A stretch of 5,371 bases of DNA from Candidatus Bathyarchaeota archaeon (GTDB taxonomy: Archaea; Thermoproteota; Bathyarchaeia; TCS64): the NCBI GenBank assembly GCA_003662205.1, contig QMXQ01000111.1, positions 1-5,371 of the forward strand. The letters are read 5' to 3'. The translations under genes and the position numbers were made by a program. Shown here in pieces: positions 1 through 5,021 of this stretch (position 1 is the stretch's first letter; every line of letters begins with the position of its first letter). Under the pieces are notes generated by a model. That model was not told the origin of the DNA and ran no database searches. It saw only the letters and a list, made by a program, of their open reading frames with translations.

Positions 1-519
1 CCCGCCGTCGCGCTCAGCCTCGACCCCCCGGACCCGGACCTGATGCGGTACCCGCCCCGGGATCCCGACGAGGGGCTGCTCTCCAGGTTCTGGCGGTTCA
101 TCCTATTCGCCGCCATCGTCGACTTCATCTCCGACTTCGTCCCCTTCCTCTGGACCCTCAGCGTCACCGGCGACCCGGTGCAGGCGCGGACGGTGGCGTT
201 CACCTCCATCGTCTTCTTCGAGTTCTTCCTCGCCTACCAGAGCCGGTCCGAGACCCACCACATCTTCGCCCTGGGCTGGAAGGGGTTGACGGAGAACAAG
301 ATGCTCTTCGTCTCCGTCGTCGTCTCCCTCGCCCTCCAGTTCGCCATCGTCTACCTGCCGCCGCTCCAGAAGCTCTTCCACGTGGCACCTCTGACGCCGC
401 TCCAGCTCGGCATCTGCTTCCTGGGGTCGCTCACCGCCTTCCTGATACTGCCGGGGAAGCTCATCAAGCGGCGCAGATTCGCCGCGAGTCACTCCAAACC
501 CGAGCGGGGCGGCCATTAA
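1..519 (+). CDS. Cation-transporting P-type ATPase, C-terminal part (5' end outside window)
   Basis: The reading frame is open from the first base and ends at TAA 517-519, so about 172 C-terminal residues are visible. The first residues (PAVALSLDPPDPDLM, then YPPRDPDE) match the loop that follows transmembrane helix M6 in SERCA/PMR1-type (P2) pumps, where the family reads PATALGxxPPDxDIMxRPPR. Hydrophobic stretches follow at about residues 30-54, 63-80, 101-119 and 133-151, fitting M7 to M10 of the Cation_ATPase_C domain, and the protein ends in a basic KLIKRRR tail. Glu74 in FFEFFLAYQSRSE aligns by eye with the M8 glutamate that binds Ca2+ in SERCA (E908). The phosphorylated Asp, the nucleotide domain and the M4/M6 ligands lie upstream, so the ion (Ca2+, Mn2+ or other) cannot be decided here. 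ATG 43 is an internal Met, not a start. Family assignment is firm; substrate is inferred. Confidence 0.9.
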   Translation, partial: PAVALSLDPPDPDLMRYPPRDPDEGLLSRFWRFILFAAIVDFISDFVPFLWTLSVTGDPVQARTVAFTSIVFFEFFLAYQSRSETHHIFALGWKGLTENKMLFVSVVVSLALQFAIVYLPPLQKLFHVAPLTPLQLGICFLGSLTAFLILPGKLIKRRRFAASHSKPERGGH

Positions 520-521
520 TC

Positions 522-529
522 TTTATAAA
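522..529 (+). promoter_or_regulatory. TATA box of hppA
   Basis: TTTATAAA is an almost ideal archaeal TATA box, starting three bases after the ATPase stop codon; the A/T-rich ATTAATC just upstream could act as BRE. Transcription would be expected to start about 25 bases downstream, near 548-553, giving a leader of roughly 40-50 bases. This suggests hppA has its own promoter rather than depending only on read-through from the ATPase gene. Predicted from sequence only. Confidence 0.7.
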
Positions 530-558
530 TAGAGGGGTAGATTTCCTAGGAGTACGCC

Positions 559-578
559 GGATCGGCTACGTTGAGCAT
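559..578 (+). repeat. Leader element copy 1 (GGATCGG-N4-GTTGAGCAT)
   Basis: This 20-bp stretch in the hppA leader recurs at 3224-3243 ahead of the glycosyltransferase gene, with 17 of 20 positions identical (GGATCGG and GTTGAGCAT exact, the middle four bases mostly different). It lies about 30 bases after the hppA TATA box, inside the predicted transcript and 21 bases before the ATG. It could be a regulator or RNA-binding site. No function is known to me. Confidence 0.4.
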
Positions 579-584
579 GAGTTT

Positions 585-588
585 GGAG
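585..588 (+). promoter_or_regulatory. Shine-Dalgarno site deciding the hppA start
   Basis: GGAG lies 11 bases before ATG 600 but only 2 bases before GTG 591. The second gap is too short for normal initiation, which favours ATG 600. The difference is three residues. Confidence 0.45.
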
Positions 589-599
589 CTGTGGGAAAT

Positions 600-2591
600 A
601 TGGAATGGCTGATCGCGCCAGTTTCATCGATCCTTTCCATCCTGCTGGGGCTGTTCCTCTTCAGCTACGTAACCCGCAAGGACAGCGGAACAGAGAGGAT
701 GAGGGAGATCGCAGGAGCGATCCAGGAAGGCTCCAGGTCGTTCTTGAAGACGGAGTACACGTATCTCGCCGTATTCGTGGCCGTCATGGCCGTCATCCTC
801 TCCATAGCCCTCAACGTCAAGATCGGGGTGACGTATGTCTTCGGCACCATCTGCTCCGCCCTCGCCGGCGTCATCGGCATGGAGATCGCCGTTAAAGCCA
901 ACGTGAGAACAGCGAACGCCGCTAAGAAAGGCGGCCTGAGCAGCGCGTTCCCCATCGCGTTCCGGGGTGGGGCAGTGATGGGCCTGATGGTCGTCGGCCT
1001 GGCCCTGTTCGGCATAAGCCTGATCTACTGGCTGACGGGCGACCCCGAGATCGTCTTGGGGATGAGCATAGGCGCGAGCACCCTCACGCTGTTTATGAAG
1101 GCGGGGGGCGGGATATACACGAAGACGGCGGACATCGCCGCGGACCTCGTCGGCAAGGTAGAGCTCGGCATCCCTGAGGACGACCCGAGGAACCCGGCGG
1201 TCATCGCGGACAACGTGGGGGACAACGTCGGAGACTGCGCGGGCTCGGGGGCGGACCTCTTCGACTCCTACATCGCCGCGGTGATGTCGGCCATGATCCT
1301 AGGAGGGGCGATGCAGATCGCCTACCTTGAGACCGTCCCCCTCGTGTTCTCCGGCCTGGGGATCATCTCCTCCATCATAGGCGTCGCCGTCGTGCGAGTT
1401 GGAAAAGGCGGCGACCCGGGCAAGGCGCTGAACCTCGGCACCTACGTCACCTGTATACTCTTCGGGATACTCACCTTCGCCGCGACCAGTTGGTTCGGCT
1501 ATGACTTGAAGATCTGGGGGGCGACGGTCGTCGGATTGATGGCGGGCATCATCATAGGCATGACATCCGACTACTTCACATCCATCAACCGTCCCCCCGC
1601 CGTCAAGACGGCTGAGGCGGCTCAGACGGGGGCTGCCATCAACATTCTGACGGGTTTCTCCTACGGGCTGATAAGCGTCTTCCCCGCCCTCCTCGGCATA
1701 GCCATAGGCTCCGCCGTTGCCTACGCCCTATACGGCGTCTTCGGCGTCGGGATGGCCGCCGTCGGCATGCTCGCCATCGCCGGGACCATCATAGCGGGGG
1801 ACGCGTACGGCCCCATCGGGGACAACGCCAAGGGCATAGCGGAGATGTCGAACCTAGGGGAGGAGGTCATCGAGATAACGGATCAGATCGACGCGGCCGG
1901 TAACACCACCAAGGCCATCACCAAGGGCTTCGCCATCGGCGCCGCGGGCCTCACCGCGCTGGCGCTCCTCGCCTCATACCAAGAGATAGTCAAGAGCCTC
2001 ACGGGGCGGACCATCGGCTTCGACCTGATGAACCCCCTGGTGATGATGGGCGTCTTCATCGGCATGGCCATCCCCGTCGTCTTCTCCGCCATGATCATCC
2101 TCGGCGTCTCGAAGAACGCCTTCAGGATGATCGAGGAGATCCGCAGGCAGTTCAGGGAGATCCCCGGCCTCATGGAGGGGACGGGGAGGCCCGACTACGC
2201 CGCCTGCGTGAACATCGCGACGAAGGGCGCCCTCCGGGAGCTGATGCCCCTCATCATCTTCTCCATAAGCACCACCCTCATCGTCGGCTTCGTCGCGGGC
2301 GTCCGCGCCCTCGCCGGCTACCTGAGCGGCGCCATCTTCAGCGGCTTCTTCCTCGCCATCCTGATGGCGAACGCCGGGGGGCTGTGGGACAACGCGAAGA
2401 AGTACGTGGAGTCGGGCTTCTTCGGGGGAAAGGGCTCGGACGCCCACAAGGCGGCTGTCATCGGAGACACGGTGGGCGACCCCTTCAAGGACACCGCGGG
2501 TCCCTCGCTGAACACTCTCGTGACGGTGATCTCCCAGATAGCCTCCCTCTTCGCGCCCCTCATCATCGCCTACGCCCTCATCGGGCTCTGA
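600..2591 (+). CDS. hppA: Membrane-bound proton-translocating pyrophosphatase, K+-independent type
   Basis: This integral membrane pump hydrolyses PPi to two Pi and moves H+ across the cytoplasmic membrane. The product is 663 residues, normal for prokaryotic members with about 16 helices. Visible catalytic motifs are GGGIYTKTADIAADLVGKVE at about 169-188 (D178, D182, K175), DNVGDNVGDCAG from 204 (D204, D208, D212), GDAYGPIGDNAKG near 400-412 (D401, D408, N409), GGLWDNAKK around D597-N598-K600, and GDTVGDPFKDTAGPS with D623, D627, K630 and D631. In GNTTKAITKG, Lys438 and Thr441 occupy the two positions that separate K+-independent enzymes (Lys/Thr) from K+-dependent ones (Ala/small), so H+ pumping without K+ is predicted. 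Asp222 in DLFDS stands where most members have the helix-6 gate Glu. The start is ATG 600; GTG 591 is an in-frame alternative adding three residues. The gene follows a P-type ATPase on the same strand but has its own TATA box. Confidence 0.97.
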   Translation: MEWLIAPVSSILSILLGLFLFSYVTRKDSGTERMREIAGAIQEGSRSFLKTEYTYLAVFVAVMAVILSIALNVKIGVTYVFGTICSALAGVIGMEIAVKANVRTANAAKKGGLSSAFPIAFRGGAVMGLMVVGLALFGISLIYWLTGDPEIVLGMSIGASTLTLFMKAGGGIYTKTADIAADLVGKVELGIPEDDPRNPAVIADNVGDNVGDCAGSGADLFDSYIAAVMSAMILGGAMQIAYLETVPLVFSGLGIISSIIGVAVVRVGKGGDPGKALNLGTYVTCILFGILTFAATSWFGYDLKIWGATVVGLMAGIIIGMTSDYFTSINRPPAVKTAEAAQTGAAINILTGFSYGLISVFPALLGIAIGSAVAYALYGVFGVGMAAVGMLAIAGTIIAGDAYGPIGDNAKGIAEMSNLGEEVIEITDQIDAAGNTTKAITKGFAIGAAGLTALALLASYQEIVKSLTGRTIGFDLMNPLVMMGVFIGMAIPVVFSAMIILGVSKNAFRMIEEIRRQFREIPGLMEGTGRPDYAACVNIATKGALRELMPLIIFSISTTLIVGFVAGVRALAGYLSGAIFSGFFLAILMANAGGLWDNAKKYVESGFFGGKGSDAHKAAVIGDTVGDPFKDTAGPSLNTLVTVISQIASLFAPLIIAYALIGL

Positions 2592-2623
2592 GGGGCTCCG
2601 GGGCCACGCGTTATCAGCCGCCT

Positions 2624-2637
2624 GTAAAACTTTATTA
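2624..2637 (+). promoter_or_regulatory. BRE/TATA promoter of rpl15e
   Basis: GTAAAA (BRE-like, 2624-2629) is followed by CTTTATTA (TATA, 2630-2637), 33 bases after the hppA stop at its left end. The predicted transcription start near 2657-2661 leaves a leader of about 20 bases that just holds the Shine-Dalgarno site. Spacing and composition fit an archaeal promoter. I see no clear terminator between the hppA stop and this box, so read-through from hppA is also possible. Confidence 0.6.
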
Positions 2638-2667
2638 GGTCGGAGGCGGATTCAATTCGGTAGCCTT

Positions 2668-2672
2668 GGAGG
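2668..2672 (+). promoter_or_regulatory. Strong Shine-Dalgarno site of rpl15e
   Basis: GGAGG, extended to GGAGGATC, ends 7 bases before ATG 2680. This is optimal spacing and the strongest site in the window, as expected for a ribosomal protein. It fixes the start codon. Confidence 0.75.
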
Positions 2673-2679
2673 ATCGATC

Positions 2680-3138
2680 ATGTACAGGTATCTGCAGCGG
2701 GCGTGGAGACGGCCCAATGAGGGTTACGTGCGGGAGCTGATGCGGGAGCGGGTGATCCGGTGGCGGCGGCAGCCCTCCATCGTGAGGATCGAGAAGCCGA
2801 CCCGCCTGGACCGGGCCAGACGCCTCGGGTACAAGGCGAAGAAGGGGTTCGTTGTCGTCAGGGTCAGGGTCCGCCGCGGGGGCAGGCGGAAGCCCAGGCC
2901 CCGGATGGGGCGCAGGCAGAAGAGGATGGGCGTCTCCAAGTACACGCCGGCTAAGAGCCTGAAGCTCATCGCCGAGGAGCGGGCGGCGAGGAGGTACCCA
3001 AACCTGGAGGTGCTCAACTCCTACTGGGTCTGGGAGGACGGCACGTCCAAGTGGTTCGAGGTCATCTTCGTCGACCCCCATCACCCCTCCATCAGGTCCG
3101 ACAAGAACGTGGGCTGGATCAGCGGCGCCACCAGGTAG
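2680..3138 (+). CDS. rpl15e: Large-subunit ribosomal protein L15e, C-terminally short
   Basis: L15e is a basic rRNA-binding protein of the archaeal and eukaryotic large ribosomal subunit. The family is clear from RIEKPTRLDRARRLGYKAKKGFVVVRVRVRRGG (about residues 36-68), then GRRQKRMGVSKYTPAKS, AEERAARRYPNLEVLNSYWVWEDG and VDPHHPSIRSDKNVGWIS. The start is set by a strong Shine-Dalgarno site. The odd point is length: 152 residues against roughly 190-196 in archaeal relatives I remember. The protein stops (TAG 3136-3138) just after the WIS segment and lacks the conserved basic tail of the RGRVFRGLTSAGKK type. No intact tail is visible in any of the three forward frames after the stop, and a terminator-like hairpin begins 14 bases downstream. 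It may be a genuinely short lineage form, a decayed 3' end, or a sequence error. The family call is certain; the reason for the length is not. Confidence 0.93.
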   Translation: MYRYLQRAWRRPNEGYVRELMRERVIRWRRQPSIVRIEKPTRLDRARRLGYKAKKGFVVVRVRVRRGGRRKPRPRMGRRQKRMGVSKYTPAKSLKLIAEERAARRYPNLEVLNSYWVWEDGTSKWFEVIFVDPHHPSIRSDKNVGWISGATR

Positions 3139-3151
3139 AGGCACACGGAAA

Positions 3152-3201
3152 CCGCTGTTCCTGGGTCCTCTGGCGGGAAGCGGCGTCGTTTTGAGGTTTT
3201 T
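3152..3201 (+). terminator. Hairpin plus T-runs, likely rpl15e terminator
   Basis: Bases 3152-3161 (CCGCTGTTCC) pair with 3175-3183 (GGGAAGCGG), giving nine pairs with one bulged G and one G-T wobble around a 13-base loop. TTTT (3189-3192) and TTTTT (3197-3201) follow. Archaeal RNA polymerase terminates at T-runs and does not strictly need the hairpin, so the T-runs are the stronger evidence. The position 14 bases after the rpl15e stop fits a gene end, and it lies just before the next promoter. Confidence 0.5.
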
Positions 3202-3220
3202 CGAAGTAAACCATATATAT
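3202..3220 (+). promoter_or_regulatory. BRE/TATA promoter of the glycosyltransferase gene
   Basis: CGAAGTAAACC (BRE-like, 3202-3212) is followed by ATATATAT (3213-3220). The predicted transcription start is near 3239-3244, at the end of the repeated leader element. This gives a leader of about 105-110 bases before ATG 3350, long for an archaeal mRNA. Confidence 0.55.
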
Positions 3221-3223
3221 CGT

Positions 3224-3243
3224 GGATCGGAGATGTTGAGCAT
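3224..3243 (+). repeat. Leader element copy 2 (GGATCGG-N4-GTTGAGCAT)
   Basis: This is the second copy of the element at 559-578, with 17 of 20 bases identical. Here it begins four bases after the TATA box and ends about where transcription should start, whereas the first copy lies about 30 bases after its TATA box. Flanking bases on either side do not match, so the similarity is confined to the element. Confidence 0.4.
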
Positions 3244-3287
3244 ATACTCCCTCGAAAAGCCTAAATCGGCCTTGGGGCTTGATCTGC

Positions 3288-3350
3288 ATGCTGTTTGACA
3301 GGTCGACTGCGCGCGGCGATGAACGCTCGACATCGTGGGGGGATGCCTGA
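3288..3350 (+). other. Possible 20-codon leader ORF overlapping the glycosyltransferase start
   Basis: ATG 3288 opens a 20-codon frame (MLFDRSTARGDERSTSWGDA) whose TGA at 3348-3350 overlaps the glycosyltransferase ATG by one base as TGATG. That arrangement is typical of translational coupling. The upstream GGGG at 3274-3277 is only a weak Shine-Dalgarno candidate, and the peptide resembles nothing I recognise. A frame this short can easily arise by chance. Confidence 0.2.
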
Positions 3351-4063
3351 TGGGCGGGACGACCTTCTCCATCATCATACCAACCCTCAACGAGGAGAAG
3401 AACCTCGGCATCTGCTTCAAGTCGCTGATGGAGCAGACCTATAAGGACTTCGAGGTCATCATCGTCGACGGCGGCAGCAAGGACAACACCGTCGACATGG
3501 CGGAGCGGTACGGCTTCGACATCCTCGAGGTCGAGAAGACCAGGCCCCACGACGTCAGCGCCGCGAAGAACGAGGGGGCGAGGCACTCCCGCGGCGACCT
3601 CCTCTTCTTCCTAGACGCCGACATGGCCATGGAGCCAAACTGCCTCGAGGTGCTGGCGGAGGGCTTCCAGGAGCCGGACATCGTCGGCATCGCCTGCAAG
3701 GTCCTCCCCCTCGAGGGCAACAGCCTCGAGAGCGTGATGTACGAGTGCAACAACATCCTCGCCCGGGTGGCGAACCGGGTCGGCGTCCACGAGTTCAGCT
3801 ACTTCTCCTGCCACTCGTACCGTAAGGACTGCTTCGAGAAGGTTGGGGGCTTCAGGGAGGACCTCCTCGCCTGCGAGGACCTGGACCTGTCGCTGAGGCT
3901 CAGGCACCTGGGCAGGTACCTCGTGACGCCGAGGACGATCCTCTGGACGTCGCCGAGGCGCCTCAGGGAGTGGTCCTACTCCGGCTACGTCCTCCGATAC
4001 CTCAGGTACCTCACCCAGTACTACCTGACGAACCGGGTCACCGACTACTACGAGGATCTCTAG
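3350..4063 (+). CDS. Family 2 glycosyltransferase (GT-A fold)
   Basis: This is a probable inverting transferase that moves a sugar from a nucleotide-sugar to a lipid, glycan or protein acceptor at the cytoplasmic face of the membrane. In 237 residues it shows FSIIIPTLNEEKNL at 6-19 (nucleotide binding), IIVDGGSKDNT near Asp40, the metal-binding DxD as FFLDAD (D89, D91), and CEDLDLSLRLR with E176-D177 in the place of the catalytic base. YRKDCFEKVGGF at about 157-168 is typical of family 2 acceptor-side segments. There is no membrane helix; the C-terminus is rich in Tyr, Leu and Arg and could lie on the membrane. ATG 3350 places the first strand six residues in, as is usual, and is preceded by GGGGGGA; GTG 3335 is an in-frame alternative adding five residues. 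It has its own TATA box. Its stop overlaps that of the convergent dehydrogenase gene. Donor and acceptor cannot be read from the sequence, and no sugar-pathway gene is adjacent. Confidence 0.9.
   Translation: MGGTTFSIIIPTLNEEKNLGICFKSLMEQTYKDFEVIIVDGGSKDNTVDMAERYGFDILEVEKTRPHDVSAAKNEGARHSRGDLLFFLDADMAMEPNCLEVLAEGFQEPDIVGIACKVLPLEGNSLESVMYECNNILARVANRVGVHEFSYFSCHSYRKDCFEKVGGFREDLLACEDLDLSLRLRHLGRYLVTPRTILWTSPRRLREWSYSGYVLRYLRYLTQYYLTNRVTDYYEDL
4060..4063. other. CTAG palindrome giving both convergent genes their stop
   Basis: The glycosyltransferase ends at TAG 4061-4063 on the plus strand and the dehydrogenase ends at TAG read from 4062 to 4060 on the minus strand. The two genes therefore overlap by four bases with no intergenic space, and any 3' untranslated region or terminator must lie inside the opposite gene. 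Confidence 0.9.
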
Positions 4064-4989
4064 CCCCGCGCCAGAAGCCCGATCAGCTTCTCGGCGACGA
4101 TGGTGGAGTTGGCGCGCTGCGCCTCGACGGTCGCCGCGCCGATGTGGGGCGTCGAGACGACGTTCGCCAGCCCCGTCAGCGAGGTGTCCCGGGGCGGCTC
4201 CTCCTCGTAGACGTCGAGGGCGGCGCCGGCGAGCCTCCCGCTTGTCAGCGCCTCCCTGAGGGCCTCCTCGTCGACGATGGCGCCCCGCGCCGCGTTGATG
4301 AGGTACGCGCCTCTCTTCATCATCCCGATCTCCCTGCGGCCGATCATGTGCCTCGTCTGGGGGAGCAGCGGGACGTGGACGGTGATGAAGTCGGAGGAGG
4401 CGAGGAGCTCGTCGAGGGGGACGGCCTCGGCGCCGACCTCCTTCACGTAGTTCATGAGCTTGTCGATGATGACATCGTAGGTGATCACCCCCATGCCGAG
4501 GGCCTTCGCCTTCTTCGCCACCAGGTAGCCGATGCGGCCGAAGCCGATGACGCCCAGGGTCCGGCCCCTCAGCTCGAAGCCGGTCAGCCTCCTCTTGATC
4601 CACTCGCCCCGCTTCATGCTGGCGTCGGCCTCCGGTATCCGGCGGGCGAGGGAGAACATGAGGCCGATGACGAGCTCCGCGACGGCGTTCGACGGCGCCT
4701 CGGGCGAGTTGATCACATGGATGCCCCGCTTTTTCGCCTCCTCGACGTCGATGTTGTCTAGACCCACGCCGGCCCGGGCCACCGCCTTCAGCCTGCCGGC
4801 GGCGGCCAGGACCTCCCGGGTCACCTTCGTCCGGCTCCGCACCACGATGGCGTCGTAGCCTCCGACGATGCCTATGAGCTCGTCGCCGGCGATGCCGGGC
4901 CTCAGGTCGACCTGGAGCCCGGCTTCCCTCAGCATCTTGACCCCGTCCTCGTGGATGGGGTCGCAGATGAGAACCTTCACCTTGGTCAT
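4060..4989 (-). CDS. serA: D-3-phosphoglycerate dehydrogenase, short form (D-2-hydroxyacid dehydrogenase family)
   Basis: The likely reaction is NAD-dependent oxidation of 3-phosphoglycerate to 3-phosphohydroxypyruvate, the first step of serine synthesis in the cytoplasm. In 309 residues it shows the substrate loop VARAGVGLDNIDV at about 70-82, the Rossmann motif GFGRIG (G149, G151, G154) with Asp172 after the second strand favouring NAD over NADP, and the catalytic set Arg235 (NAARGAIVDE), Glu264 (DVYEEEPP) and His282 (STPHIGAAT). The Arg-to-Glu spacing of 29 equals that of E. coli SerA (240/269). It ends right after the catalytic domain, so it lacks the intervening and ACT domains of the roughly 525-residue archaeal/bacterial long form; serine feedback through ACT is therefore not expected. 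Another 2-hydroxyacid substrate, such as glyoxylate, remains possible. The start ATG 4989-4987 has TAGGAG nine bases upstream. It lies 32 bases after ychF, probably in one transcript. Confidence 0.88.
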   Translation of the reverse strand: MTKVKVLICDPIHEDGVKMLREAGLQVDLRPGIAGDELIGIVGGYDAIVVRSRTKVTREVLAAAGRLKAVARAGVGLDNIDVEEAKKRGIHVINSPEAPSNAVAELVIGLMFSLARRIPEADASMKRGEWIKRRLTGFELRGRTLGVIGFGRIGYLVAKKAKALGMGVITYDVIIDKLMNYVKEVGAEAVPLDELLASSDFITVHVPLLPQTRHMIGRREIGMMKRGAYLINAARGAIVDEEALREALTSGRLAGAALDVYEEEPPRDTSLTGLANVVSTPHIGAATVEAQRANSTIVAEKLIGLLARG

Positions 4990-4998
4990 GTTCGCGCG

Positions 4999-5004
4999 CT
5001 CCTA
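4999..5004 (-). promoter_or_regulatory. Shine-Dalgarno site of the dehydrogenase gene
   Basis: On the minus strand TAGGAG lies in the 32-base gap after the ychF stop, nine bases before the ATG. No TATA box is visible in the gap, supporting cotranscription with ychF. Confidence 0.6.
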
Positions 5005-5021
5005 TTGTGGTCGGCTCGGCC

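Noticed and set aside
43..519. A complete 158-residue hypothetical membrane protein starting at ATG 43
   Set aside because: The frame continues to the window edge, and the upstream codons encode PAVALSLDPPDPDL, the post-M6 loop of P-type ATPases. It is the end of a larger gene.
2592..2623. Hairpin terminator after hppA in the GGGGCTCCGGGGCC region
   Set aside because: Only three- or four-base pairings can be formed, with no T-run before the rpl15e TATA box, so there is no support for a terminator.
3136..3264. TAG read-through (for example pyrrolysine) restoring a full-length L15e
   Set aside because: Read-through would give 194 residues, but the extension lacks the conserved L15e tail motif, and the stretch contains a terminator-like hairpin, T-runs and a TATA box. 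Length agreement alone is weak.
3233..3298. A 21-codon ORF starting at ATG 3233
   Set aside because: Its start lies before the predicted transcription start (about 3239-3244), so it would not be on the mRNA. It is only mentioned as a possible reading of the repeat element.
2635..3420. Minus-strand frame of 261 codons opposite rpl15e
   Set aside because: It is Pro/Arg/Leu-rich with no family match and lies opposite the firmly identified L15e gene. It is a by-product of GC-rich third positions.
3611..4603. Minus-strand frame of 330 codons across the glycosyltransferase and dehydrogenase genes
   Set aside because: The composition is dominated by Arg, Gly, Ala, Glu and Pro without motifs, and it is a shifted frame of two real genes.
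3970..4761. Plus-strand frame of 263 codons opposite the dehydrogenase gene
   Set aside because: It is low-complexity Asp/Gly/Arg/Leu sequence lying antisense to a gene with all catalytic residues intact.
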